25,512 bases of DNA, taken from positions 1 to 25,512 of the forward strand of contig CANHUW010000007.1 in assembly GCA_947463975.1 (NCBI GenBank), given 5' to 3'. Shown here piece after piece: positions 16,231 through 23,848 of the stretch. The stretch's first letter is position 1. Each line of letters opens with the position of its first letter. Origin of the DNA: Bacteroidota bacterium. GTDB lineage: Bacteria; Bacteroidota; Bacteroidia; Chitinophagales; Chitinophagaceae. The notes under the pieces are model-generated. The model saw only the letters and a list, made by a program, of their open reading frames with translations. It made no database searches and was not told where the DNA came from. The position numbers and the translations under genes were made by a program.

Positions 16231-16263
16231 AAAAAAGCTTATCCAAACAGGGTAAGCTTTTTT
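16231..16263 (+). terminator. Intrinsic terminator after the DUF5606 gene
   Basis: A 13-bp stem (AAAAAAGCTTATC at 16231-16243 with GGTAAGCTTTTTT at 16251-16263, one G-U pair) surrounds a 7-nt loop and ends in a T-run. It separates the DUF5606 gene from the GH3-porZ unit. Confidence 0.9.
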
Positions 16264-16297
16264 ATTATCCTTAAATTGCAACAACAAAGATGGTCTT

Positions 16298-19180
16298 ATG
16301 AAAAAAATATGCTTAATCGTATTCGTTCTTGCAAGTTTTCAATGTAGCTTATTCGCGCAAACTCGTGCAGAAAAGAAATGGGTAAAACAGCAATTCAAAT
16401 CTTTAACCCTGGATGAAAAAATTGCGCAGTTAATGGTATTAAGAGCACATAGTAATTGGGAGCCAAAAAAAATTGATTCATTAGCAGGACTGATCAAACA
16501 ATACAATATTGGTGGGCTTTGTTTTTTTCAGGGAGGCCCGGTTAGACAAGCTATTCAAACCAATAATTATCAAAAAATTGCTAAAACACCTTTACTTATA
16601 ACTACTGATGCAGAATGGGGCATTGGCATGAGATTGGATAGTGTTGAAATGTTTCCAAGACAATTGTCTTTGGGTGCGATGCCTAATCATGAATTAGTGT
16701 ATCAAATGGGTGCTGCCATTGCAGCGCAATGTAAAAGATTGGGTATACAAGTCAATTATGCTCCAGATGTTGATATCAATAATAATCCAGCGAATCCTGT
16801 TATCAATGATAGGAGCTTTGGTCAAAACAAAAAAACAGTCATTGATTATGGGATTGCATACATGAAAGGAATGCAAGACAATGGCGTAATGGCAGCAGCA
16901 AAACATTTTCCAGGACATGGTGATGTAAGTGTAGATTCACATTTAGATATTCCTGTTGTTGATAAATCAAGAGAAGCCTTAGATAGCATGGAGCTTGCAC
17001 CGTTCAAAGCATTAATTGAAGCAGGAATAGCATCTGTGATGGTCGCACATCTGTCAGTGCCAGCCATCGATAATGGAGAAAAAAGACCTACATCACTATC
17101 TTCAAAAGCCATCAATGGACTATTGAAAACAGAATTAGGTTTTAAAGGAATTACTGTTACTGATGCATTAGATATGAAAGCAATTAGCAACTATTACCCC
17201 GAAGGAGAAGCGAATGTACAAGCTATTTTAGCAGGTAATGATATGTTATGTCTACCAGGTGATATTGGACAATCCATTAAGAAAGTAAAAGAAGCTATTG
17301 CAGAAGGAAGATTAAGTGAAAAAGATATAGATACAAGAGTTAAAAAGATTTTAACAGCAAAATATAAATATGGATTAAGTCAAATAAAAGAAATTGATAC
17401 TACAAATATTATTGCTGATTTGAATCAATCTGTAGGTTCTTTAAAAGCAGCTATGGCAAAGCAATCATTAACTTATGTGAATGCCAATCAAAGGCCTATA
17501 GTAAAAAAAGGACAACGAATTGCTTATGTTGTGTTAAATGCCACCAATGCTAATACCATTAGCAATGCTTTGAGTGTGGGTTATGATGCTACTGTTTTCA
17601 TTAGCAAGGGTTCAGATACCAATTATTTACGATCTATCGAAAAACAATTAATCGATTATGATCAAGTCATTATAGGCTTACATAACTATCATCGAAAACC
17701 AGCCAATCATTTTGAAGTACCTACTAACATATTGCAATTTTTAAATAGACCCGGCCATGAAAGCTGGACACATATAGTATTTGGTAATCCATATATAGTG
17801 GCTGATTTCCCTGGTATTAAGAACATTTTATTTGCCTATGAAGACAATGTTCACACACAAAATGCTGCCATGTTATGGTTAGAAGACAAATTAGATGCAG
17901 TAGGTGTTTTACCCGTTACAGTAACACAGCAATTGCCATTTGGATTGGGCAATGCAAAACCTGCAAAGACCATCAGTCATCAACAAAACAATTCTATTTC
18001 GAGTATTCAATTAGATAAATTAAATACCATTGACTCATTAGTGGCAGACGCCATTAAAAAAAAAGCCCTTCCGGGATGTCAAGTACTAATCGCAAAAGAT
18101 AACCAAATTGTTTTTAATAAATCTTATGGTACAATTGCAGGTGAGGGTACAACACCAGTAACCCATCAAACCTATTATGACCTAGCTTCTGTCACAAAAG
18201 TAAGTGCTACTACTGTGGCCATTATGAAATTAGCAGAAGAAGGGAAAGTAGATATTGATAAAACGATTGGCAATTACTTACCCTGGGTAATAGGAAATGC
18301 AAAAGCAGACATAACTTTAAGAGATTTACTATTACACCAAGCGGGTTTATATCCTTATATCAAATTTTATGAAAAGCTACTCCAACCCGATGGTAGTTTA
18401 AAGAAAGATGTAGTTAGTGATATTGCTGACGCTACACATCAACAAATAATTACGCCAACAAAATACTTGGCTAATCATTGGATAGACACCATTCAGCAAC
18501 AAATTCTAAGCAGCCCCGTTACTGCTTCAGGTAAGTATATTTATAGCGATAACGACTTTATATTCTTAGGTTTTATAGTGGAGCAAATAAGCGGAATGTC
18601 TTTGCATAGCTTTACTAGCAAATACTTCTATGAACCTCTAGGCATGGCTAGTACTGGTTTTCTTCCTTTACAAAAAACTAGTAAAGCAAATATTGCAGCA
18701 ACAGAACTAGACAACTATTTTAGAAATGAATTAATACATGGAACGGTACATGATGAAGGTGCCTCGACAATGGGAGGAATAGCTGGACATGCAGGATTAT
18801 TTAGCAATGCAACCGATTTAGCAAAATTATATTTAATGTTATTAAACGGAGGACAATGGGAAGGGAAAAAATATTTTGATGCGAATACGGTGAAGAAATA
18901 TACTGCTTACAATACAGCTAATAGTAGAAGAGGCTTAGGTTTTGATAAGCCAGAGAAAGACAATAAAAATTTGAAAGAACCCTACCCTAGTGCAAGTGTG
19001 TCACCTAGTACCTTCGGACATACAGGTTTTACAGGAACCTGTGTTTGGGCAGATCCTGAACATCAATTATTGTATATATTTTTGTCCAATAGAGTTTTTC
19101 CAACAAGAGACAACAAAGCGTTTAGTAGTTTAAACCTAAGGCCCAAAATTCAAGAAGTTATATATAGTGCCCTTTTATAA
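16298..19180 (+). CDS. Fusion of NagZ-like GH3 beta-N-acetylglucosaminidase and beta-lactamase-family serine hydrolase
   Basis: An exported 960-residue two-enzyme protein, probably for turnover of peptidoglycan fragments. The signal peptide ends near residue 21 (LFAQ/T). The GH3 domain (about 35-365) has the NagZ loop KHFPGHGDVSVDSH with the Asp-His pair D213/H215 and the nucleophile D289 in VTDALDM. A GH3 C-terminal-like region follows (about 385-570). The serine hydrolase domain (about 590-950) has S631-x2-K634 (ASVTK), Y749-SD in the Y-x-N position, and H908-TG, as in class C beta-lactamase relatives such as AmiE, esterases and D-aminopeptidases. In B. subtilis, NagZ and AmiE are separate neighbours acting in sequence on muropeptides, so an amidase role for the second half is a fair inference. 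The stop overlaps the porZ start by one base (TAATG). Confidence 0.92.
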   Translation: MKKICLIVFVLASFQCSLFAQTRAEKKWVKQQFKSLTLDEKIAQLMVLRAHSNWEPKKIDSLAGLIKQYNIGGLCFFQGGPVRQAIQTNNYQKIAKTPLLITTDAEWGIGMRLDSVEMFPRQLSLGAMPNHELVYQMGAAIAAQCKRLGIQVNYAPDVDINNNPANPVINDRSFGQNKKTVIDYGIAYMKGMQDNGVMAAAKHFPGHGDVSVDSHLDIPVVDKSREALDSMELAPFKALIEAGIASVMVAHLSVPAIDNGEKRPTSLSSKAINGLLKTELGFKGITVTDALDMKAISNYYPEGEANVQAILAGNDMLCLPGDIGQSIKKVKEAIAEGRLSEKDIDTRVKKILTAKYKYGLSQIKEIDTTNIIADLNQSVGSLKAAMAKQSLTYVNANQRPIVKKGQRIAYVVLNATNANTISNALSVGYDATVFISKGSDTNYLRSIEKQLIDYDQVIIGLHNYHRKPANHFEVPTNILQFLNRPGHESWTHIVFGNPYIVADFPGIKNILFAYEDNVHTQNAAMLWLEDKLDAVGVLPVTVTQQLPFGLGNAKPAKTISHQQNNSISSIQLDKLNTIDSLVADAIKKKALPGCQVLIAKDNQIVFNKSYGTIAGEGTTPVTHQTYYDLASVTKVSATTVAIMKLAEEGKVDIDKTIGNYLPWVIGNAKADITLRDLLLHQAGLYPYIKFYEKLLQPDGSLKKDVVSDIADATHQQIITPTKYLANHWIDTIQQQILSSPVTASGKYIYSDNDFIFLGFIVEQISGMSLHSFTSKYFYEPLGMASTGFLPLQKTSKANIAATELDNYFRNELIHGTVHDEGASTMGGIAGHAGLFSNATDLAKLYLMLLNGGQWEGKKYFDANTVKKYTAYNTANSRRGLGFDKPEKDNKNLKEPYPSASVSPSTFGHTGFTGTCVWADPEHQLLYIFLSNRVFPTRDNKAFSSLNLRPKIQEVIYSALL

Positions 19181-21003
19181 TGAGAGTATTATTATTGATA
19201 TTATATTGTTTAGTGATTACTAAGACAAATGCACAGAATGCCATTGGATCAATTGGTACATGGAGAGAACATTATAATAATGCAACTATTCAACAGGTCA
19301 TCAAAGGAGATCAGTATTATGTAGCAAGTAAAAATCAGGTTATTGCCTATAACGAATCTACTGGACAGATTGCTTATATTGGAAAATCTAGTGGATTACA
19401 TGAAATAGGAATTCAAACAATTGCCTGGGATTCACAAGAAGAACAATTAATTATCGCCTATACCAATAGCGCTATTGATATCATAAAAGGTGATCAGGTA
19501 TACTTAATCAATGATATTAAAACCACTGCTCTTTTTAATAATAAGCAAATAAAAAATATAAGAACAAATAAAGGACTTGCTTTTGTAGAGACTGGATTTG
19601 GAATAGTTATTATTGATCTCGCTTTACGTGAAATAAAAGAAACATGGCAAAATAAAGACTTAGCGCAAGCAGAATTATTATATAAATTAAGTAGTATACC
19701 CTTTCCAAAAAACATCGAGATAATTACAGATAGTCTTAAAGGAATTGCTATTGCACCCAATTTGAGTAAATGGATCAATATTGCAGGGCCTAGAAAATCT
19801 ATGAATGGCAATGCATCTGTGAATGAAAATATACTTTTTGCCCCTTTTTCTAAAAATGAAAAAGGATTTGCCACTTACACCGACCAAGGTTGGACGAATT
19901 ATTTTACATATCAAAACAACCCAATTCCTCAGATAGATTATAGCTATGCACATCCTACAGAAAATCTATTCTGGATGGCTAATGATCATAACGTATACAG
20001 CTATAATGGCAATCAAATACAATTAATACAAAACTATCCAACAGGTGTCATCAAAAATATTACATTTTCAAAAAACGGAAGAGCTTGGATATTGAATGAC
20101 CAAACAGGATTAACATTTTATCAAAAAAGCAATTCAAAAAATTATTCACTTCCAAGTGGCCTCAATCTAAATGGTCCTATTCAATTATTAGCTAATCAAC
20201 AAGAACAATTATGGATTACAGGACCTTCCATGCAAGGACTATACCTATTTCAATCAGATAATGATTATAATACCAATAGCTGGATACAAAAAACAACCGG
20301 TAGCAATACTGGTAATCTGCCCAGTAATAAAGTAACCAGCATTATTGAAGATAAGGATGGAGCTATATGGGTAGGAACCGATAATGGAATTGGCATTTTT
20401 AATTGCGGAGATATAAGCAAGGAAGCATGCAATGCATATCTACCTATTATAAAATCAAATGGATTTAATGCTTATTTATTTCAAAGAGAAACGGTAAGAT
20501 GCATGGCTGTTGATGCAGCCAATCAAAAGTGGATTGGTACCAATAATGGTGTATGGTTGGTTAGTCAGGATGGCTTATCTATCATTGAGCATTTCACTAA
20601 AGAAAACAGTCCTTTACCTTCAGATACGATCAATCAAATTCTAATTGAACCCAATAATGGCGAAGTTTTTTTTCAAACCAATGAAGAATGGGTAAGTTAT
20701 AGAAGCACTGCAGTAAAAGCAGCAAAGAATCAACAATCTATATTTATTTTCCCAAACCCGGTACCTCCAGATTTTAACGGACCAATTAGTTTTAGAAACC
20801 TCGTTGAAAATGCTCAATTAAAAATTACGGATATTAGCGGAAAACTGGTTTTTCAAACTAGAGCATTAGGTGGGCAAGCCATTTGGAATGGACGAAAGTA
20901 TGATGGAAGCCAAGTTGCAACAGGGATTTATTTAGTATTTGTCAGAGATGATAGTGGTAATGAAAAAGGGGTTGGCAAAATTATGATTACAAAAGGTTAT
21001 TAA
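19180..21003 (+). CDS. porZ: PorZ-like type IX secretion component (beta-propeller, C-terminal sorting-like domain)
   Basis: PorZ belongs to the T9SS cell-surface attachment complex, which removes cargo sorting signals and links cargo to A-LPS. The 607-residue protein has a signal peptide (about 1-19, ending TNA/Q). It starts IGTWREHYNN, then has propeller repeats with IAYNESTGQIAYIGKSSGLHEIGIQTIAW and further blades. Two-component-regulator-propeller-like repeats lie in the middle (LPSNKVTSIIEDKDGAIWVG, then WIGTNNGVWLVSQDG). From about residue 520 comes a CTD (IFIFPNPVPP...LKITDISGKLVFQT...GIYLVFV), as in PorZ. The order fits PorZ better than ordinary T9SS cargo because of the N-terminal propeller. 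It is coupled to the GH3 gene by a one-base overlap, and its end overlaps the opposed PliI-like gene by 4 nt. Confidence 0.85.
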   Translation: MRVLLLILYCLVITKTNAQNAIGSIGTWREHYNNATIQQVIKGDQYYVASKNQVIAYNESTGQIAYIGKSSGLHEIGIQTIAWDSQEEQLIIAYTNSAIDIIKGDQVYLINDIKTTALFNNKQIKNIRTNKGLAFVETGFGIVIIDLALREIKETWQNKDLAQAELLYKLSSIPFPKNIEIITDSLKGIAIAPNLSKWINIAGPRKSMNGNASVNENILFAPFSKNEKGFATYTDQGWTNYFTYQNNPIPQIDYSYAHPTENLFWMANDHNVYSYNGNQIQLIQNYPTGVIKNITFSKNGRAWILNDQTGLTFYQKSNSKNYSLPSGLNLNGPIQLLANQQEQLWITGPSMQGLYLFQSDNDYNTNSWIQKTTGSNTGNLPSNKVTSIIEDKDGAIWVGTDNGIGIFNCGDISKEACNAYLPIIKSNGFNAYLFQRETVRCMAVDAANQKWIGTNNGVWLVSQDGLSIIEHFTKENSPLPSDTINQILIEPNNGEVFFQTNEEWVSYRSTAVKAAKNQQSIFIFPNPVPPDFNGPISFRNLVENAQLKITDISGKLVFQTRALGGQAIWNGRKYDGSQVATGIYLVFVRDDSGNEKGVGKIMITKGY

Positions 21004-21014
21004 TCTTTTGTAAT
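20986..21014. terminator. Coding hairpin shared by two convergent genes
   Basis: A perfect 10-bp inverted repeat (ATTACAAAAG at 20986-20995, CTTTTGTAAT at 21005-21014) with a 9-nt loop spans the overlapping stop codons of porZ and the PliI-like gene. Neither strand has a long T-run after it, so termination is likely but not certain. Each arm encodes Ile-Thr-Lys for its own gene. Confidence 0.6.
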
Positions 21015-21575
21015 ATCAAAATTCTTAAAGGCCTTAAACTTCCAAGTGCCTTTTTCTCCTTCTACAACCCTATACATAATTTGTCTAACTTTATTGGTAG
21101 GAGTTTTATTAGAAGTATCTGATTCATATACAGGAAACTTTCTGAATAAAATACCTTCCACTAGTTTATACTCATCGCCTCCTCTGTATCCTTTACTTAA
21201 AACCATATCATTGGTTATATCAGGAAAATAAATAGGCATTAAGCTTTCATTGTTTCTAGAACTAACACATAAAATAGATGGCTTAATATCTTTATCTAAA
21301 AAATAAATGATTGCATCAGGAAACCCATCTAAGTTTAAATCATCAATTTCAGTGCCCGTAACTCTCCCTTTTAATTCAAAAGAAATCTCTCTTGCTTCTT
21401 GCTTAAAACCAACTGGTTTTATATTCAAGACATTTCTATCTACCGATTTGTTAAAACAAGATATTCGATAGCCAGCTTTACCTATTTTCAAAGTACTGTC
21501 ATATTTTGACACCACTGTTTGGCTATTGGCAACAAATGCCATTAATATAAAAGTCAAAAATAAAGTGTTGCGCAT
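21000..21575 (-). CDS. Secreted PliI-like protein (possible lysozyme inhibitor)
   Basis: A 191-residue exported protein with a signal peptide ending near residue 18 (VANS/Q). The mature part has features I associate with the PliI family (periplasmic inhibitors of invertebrate-type lysozyme): GYRISCFNK near the start, the calcium-loop-like DLNLDGFPDAIIYF, and a C-terminal run of GYRGGDEYKLVEG, FRKFPVYESD, TPTNKVRQIMYRV. PliI proteins bind host or competitor lysozymes in the periplasm. The match is from memory and partial, so it could instead be a VCBS/FG-GAP-like protein of unknown role. It has its own -7 box (21593-21600), divergent from the epimerase gene. Its last codons lie in the hairpin shared with porZ. 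Confidence 0.6.
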   Translation of the reverse strand: MRNTLFLTFILMAFVANSQTVVSKYDSTLKIGKAGYRISCFNKSVDRNVLNIKPVGFKQEAREISFELKGRVTGTEIDDLNLDGFPDAIIYFLDKDIKPSILCVSSRNNESLMPIYFPDITNDMVLSKGYRGGDEYKLVEGILFRKFPVYESDTSNKTPTNKVRQIMYRVVEGEKGTWKFKAFKNFDITKD

Positions 21576-21592
21576 ATTTTATTTTTATGATT

Positions 21593-21600
21593 CAAAGTTA
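21593..21600 (-). promoter_or_regulatory. Likely -7 box of the PliI-like gene
   Basis: Reads TAACTTTG on the minus strand, an exact TAnnTTTG match 17 nt before the start codon, giving a leader of about 13 nt. Only 6 nt separate it from the oppositely directed box of the epimerase gene. Confidence 0.5.
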
Positions 21601-21606
21601 ATAGAA

Positions 21607-21614
21607 TAGTTTTG
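21607..21614 (+). promoter_or_regulatory. Likely -7 box of the aldose 1-epimerase-like gene
   Basis: TAGTTTTG is an exact TAnnTTTG match 22 nt before the ATG at 21637, giving a leader of about 18 nt. No clear -33 TTG at the standard distance. Confidence 0.5.
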
Positions 21615-21636
21615 ATTTACCATTAATCCAATTCAA

Positions 21637-22566
21637 ATGTCCTTCGAAATTCAAATTAATCCTATTACTGATTTTCAAGAAATTAGACTGACCGACAAAA
21701 GCAATGGTAACAGCATTGCTATTACAACAAAAGGTGGCTTATTGAATGAATGGCTGTCCAAAGGAGTGGCTTCTATCATCCATGGAAATGATTTTTCAAG
21801 AGGTTGGGGAAGTTTTGAAATCAATGGGTTTAAGAGTGGTAAAATGAACCCATTTTCATGTCGATTAGCCAATGGACAATACCAACATGAAGAACAAGAT
21901 TATAAGATTGAGAAATTTTATTTAGGATCCCATGCTTTACACGGGATTCAATATGATGCAGTCTATTCAATTGAATCCACTCATCTTGATGCATATCAAG
22001 CATCCGTAATGTTAGCATATCATTATAAGGGAACGGATAAAGGCTATCCTTTCCCTTATAGTATACATTTAAAATGGACATTAAAAACAAATAATATCAT
22101 TGTAGTAACCACTGCAATTACCAATCACCATCATCAAGCAATACCAATGATGGATGGGTGGCATCCGTATTTCCAATTAGGTAATGGCATTAATGATTGT
22201 ATCATTCAGTTTAAAAACAAAGGGAAAATAGAATACGATCAACAACTATTACCCACTGGGAAAATCTTAGCAGACAATACATTTGACGAAGGCAAAGTTC
22301 TAGATAATACACATTTGGATGATTGTTGGATGATTGACGAAACAGTTCCAAATTGTACCATCCAAAAAGAAGATCAAAAAATAATCATTACGCCAATAGC
22401 GAATTATCCTTATATACAATTATATACACCAGAAGATAGACAAAGTATTGCAATAGAAAATTTAAGTGCCGCACCCAATTGTTTTAATAACAAAATGGGG
22501 CTTCACTTAGTGAAGCCCCATGAAACTTGGGAACTCGTTACGAGTTACCAGTATATTATAAGTTAA
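21637..22566 (+). CDS. Aldose 1-epimerase (galactose mutarotase-like)
   Basis: Interconverts alpha and beta anomers of aldoses, cytoplasmic. The 309-residue protein shows the family's active-site positions: H99/H102 in HALHGI, H176 in DGWHPYF, and the likely catalytic base E274 in IAIENLSAAPNCFNN. The segment NPFSCRLANGQY matches the NP...R.A.G.. region of the family. It has no signal peptide, unlike some secreted mutarotases. Which sugar or sugar phosphate it uses is not clear. It has its own -7 box, divergent from the PliI-like gene. The last 11 nt overlap the 3' end of ridA on the other strand, and a strong hairpin lies inside its coding end. Confidence 0.88.
   Translation: MSFEIQINPITDFQEIRLTDKSNGNSIAITTKGGLLNEWLSKGVASIIHGNDFSRGWGSFEINGFKSGKMNPFSCRLANGQYQHEEQDYKIEKFYLGSHALHGIQYDAVYSIESTHLDAYQASVMLAYHYKGTDKGYPFPYSIHLKWTLKTNNIIVVTTAITNHHHQAIPMMDGWHPYFQLGNGINDCIIQFKNKGKIEYDQQLLPTGKILADNTFDEGKVLDNTHLDDCWMIDETVPNCTIQKEDQKIIITPIANYPYIQLYTPEDRQSIAIENLSAAPNCFNNKMGLHLVKPHETWELVTSYQYIIS
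22495..22521 (-). terminator. Probable ridA terminator inside the epimerase coding sequence
   Basis: A perfect 12-bp stem (ATGGGGCTTCAC at 22495-22506, GTGAAGCCCCAT at 22510-22521) with a 3-nt loop. On the minus strand it is followed by TTTTG and AT-rich bases, 35 nt past the ridA stop. On the plus strand no T-run follows, so it fits minus-strand termination best. It encodes MGLHLVKPH of the epimerase. Confidence 0.65.
22532..22546. repeat. Small inverted repeat next to the ridA terminator
   Basis: AACTCG and CGAGTT flank a TTA loop, making a 6-bp hairpin 10 nt from the larger one, also in the epimerase coding end. Alone it would be weak; its nearness to the large hairpin is the reason to list it. 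Confidence 0.4.
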
Positions 22567-22942
22567 CAACAGCAGTAATACTTATTTCAATATTAACATT
22601 ACGTGGTAAGGTTTTTACGGCAACTGTTTCTCTAGCTGGAAAATCTTTTGCAAAATAAGAACCATAAACTTCATTCACTTGTGCAAACAATCCCATATCG
22701 CTCAAAAAGATGGTTGTTTTAATTACATGCGCGAAAGTTAATTCTGCAGCTTCCAAGATAGACTTGATATTTTCCATTACTTGCTTTGTTTCTGAAGCTA
22801 TATCAGATAGCACTAACGCTCCTGTTTTAGGGTCAAAAGCCACTTGGCCACTCGCAAATAAAAAGCCATTTGCAATCACTGCTTGACTATACGGTCCAAT
22901 TGGAGCAGGCACTTTCTTTGATTCGATGATCTGTTTTGACAT
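22556..22942 (-). CDS. ridA: RidA family enamine/imine deaminase
   Basis: RidA hydrolyses reactive enamine/imine intermediates such as 2-aminoacrylate made by PLP enzymes, releasing ammonia; cytoplasmic trimer. The 128-residue length is exact for the family. Visible signatures are PAPIGPYSQAV near the N-terminus, FLFASGQVAFDPKTG, MENIKSILEAA, and the C-terminal FPARETVAVKTLP followed by VNIEISITAV. Arg104 and Glu119 correspond to the E. coli catalytic pair R105/E120, so it should be active and not one of the Rid subfamilies lacking Arg. It is divergent from tsaB (67 bp). Its 3' end overlaps the opposed epimerase gene by 11 nt. I found no clear promoter. Confidence 0.95.
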   Translation of the reverse strand: MSKQIIESKKVPAPIGPYSQAVIANGFLFASGQVAFDPKTGALVLSDIASETKQVMENIKSILEAAELTFAHVIKTTIFLSDMGLFAQVNEVYGSYFAKDFPARETVAVKTLPRNVNIEISITAVVNL

Positions 22943-22993
22943 AATATTTGATTAAGAATTGCAATTTCTTATTTTTCTATCACTTGACCAACC

Positions 22994-23001
22994 TATTTTT
23001 G
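22994..23001 (+). promoter_or_regulatory. Likely tsaB -7 box, very close to the start
   Basis: TATTTTTG is an exact TAnnTTTG match ending 8 nt before the ATG at 23010. The predicted leader is only a few bases. No TTG stands at the -33 distance. Confidence 0.45.
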
Positions 23002-23009
23002 CAAAACAA

Positions 23010-23708
23010 ATGAATAAAGTGCCCAAATTACTTCATATAGATACCACAGGCGAAACTGCAATGATTGGATTAAGTATTCAAGATCAGATTATTGTGGAAG
23101 TGAGTAACCAAGTATCCCAACAACATGCAAGTTTTGTGCAATCTAGCATACAAACAATTTGCAAAGAACATTCATTTGATTTAAATCAACTTGATGGTAT
23201 TGTAATAACACTTGGTCCAGGAAGCTATACAGGTATGAGAGTTGGATTAGCTAGTGCAAAAGGCATTGCTTATGCATTAGATAAACCACTCATTGGATTA
23301 TCCAGTTTAGCATTATTAGCCAAAGCAGCCAATAAACAAATAGATAAAACTAGTACTTCTTATAGGTTGTTTAGTATGATTGACGCAAGAAGAATGGAAG
23401 TTTTTGGATCCATCTATGATTGCAATGAACAAGCTTTAACAGAAGAGCAAGCTATTGTATTAGATACCCCCTATTTAACAGAATTAGTAAAAAAAGGTAA
23501 AATATATTGTGTAGGTTCTGGAGCTTCAAAAATAGGCCAAATCTTGGTGGACGAACAAATTCAAGTTTTGGATTGTCATTATTCAGTAGTGGAAATGCTT
23601 GAAATGGGCATGAATAAATGGGAAAAACAGCAATTTGAAGACCTTGCCTATATAGGTCCAACTTACATCAAAGACGTGTATACCATTCCTTCCAAGCAGT
23701 CTAAATAG
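23010..23708 (+). CDS. tsaB: tRNA threonylcarbamoyladenosine biosynthesis protein TsaB
   Basis: TsaB is the non-catalytic partner of TsaD in making t6A37 on ANN-decoding tRNAs. It has the ASKHA fold: LLHIDTTG near the N-terminus, then ITLGPGSYTGMRVGLASAKGIA, the family hallmark, then LIGLSSL. The length is 232 residues from the ATG at 23010, normal for TsaB. An upstream in-frame extension to 22959 would need an ATT start and lies across the likely promoter, so I reject it. The gene is divergent from ridA. No strong terminator follows. The next gene has its own promoter 94 nt downstream. Confidence 0.95.
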   Translation: MNKVPKLLHIDTTGETAMIGLSIQDQIIVEVSNQVSQQHASFVQSSIQTICKEHSFDLNQLDGIVITLGPGSYTGMRVGLASAKGIAYALDKPLIGLSSLALLAKAANKQIDKTSTSYRLFSMIDARRMEVFGSIYDCNEQALTEEQAIVLDTPYLTELVKKGKIYCVGSGASKIGQILVDEQIQVLDCHYSVVEMLEMGMNKWEKQQFEDLAYIGPTYIKDVYTIPSKQSK

Positions 23709-23763
23709 CCCATTTTGGGTTATTGTAATGGCATTCAGCTAACATTTATAATTTAAATCACTA

Positions 23764-23787
23764 AATATGATAATAAATTATCATATT
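23764..23787. promoter_or_regulatory. Probable operator of the ArsR-type regulator
   Basis: A perfect 10-bp inverted repeat (AATATGATAA and TTATCATATT) with a 4-nt centre lies 14 nt upstream of the -7 box of the regulator gene, over its -33 region. Position and symmetry fit binding of a dimeric winged-helix repressor such as the gene's own product. Binding itself is inferred. Confidence 0.65.
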
Positions 23788-23801
23788 ATTTAATAATCAC
23801 T

Positions 23802-23809
23802 TAACTTTG
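23802..23809 (+). promoter_or_regulatory. Likely -7 box of the arsR-rhodanese unit
   Basis: TAACTTTG is an exact TAnnTTTG match; the start site would be near 23814, with a leader of about 35 nt. The -33 region falls in the palindrome 23764-23787, so a bound repressor would block it. Confidence 0.6.
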
Positions 23810-23848
23810 TAGGGCAATTTTCTTATTAACCCCCAATCAAGAATTGTC

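Noticed and set aside
16272..16278. TAAATTG as the promoter of the GH3-porZ unit
   Set aside because: It lacks one T of the TAnnTTTG consensus and no -33 element is seen; too weak to list as a feature.
22955..22972. Near-palindrome around TTGCAA between ridA and tsaB
   Set aside because: Symmetry breaks by one base and AT-rich runs make such near-palindromes common; no link to a regulator is visible.
22959..23009. N-terminal extension of TsaB by 17 codons
   Set aside because: It would need an ATT start, crosses the likely -7 box, and the conserved TsaB sequence begins right after the ATG at 23010.
23707..23722. Possible terminator after tsaB
   Set aside because: The stem is only about 6 bp with a G-U pair and has no T-run after it.
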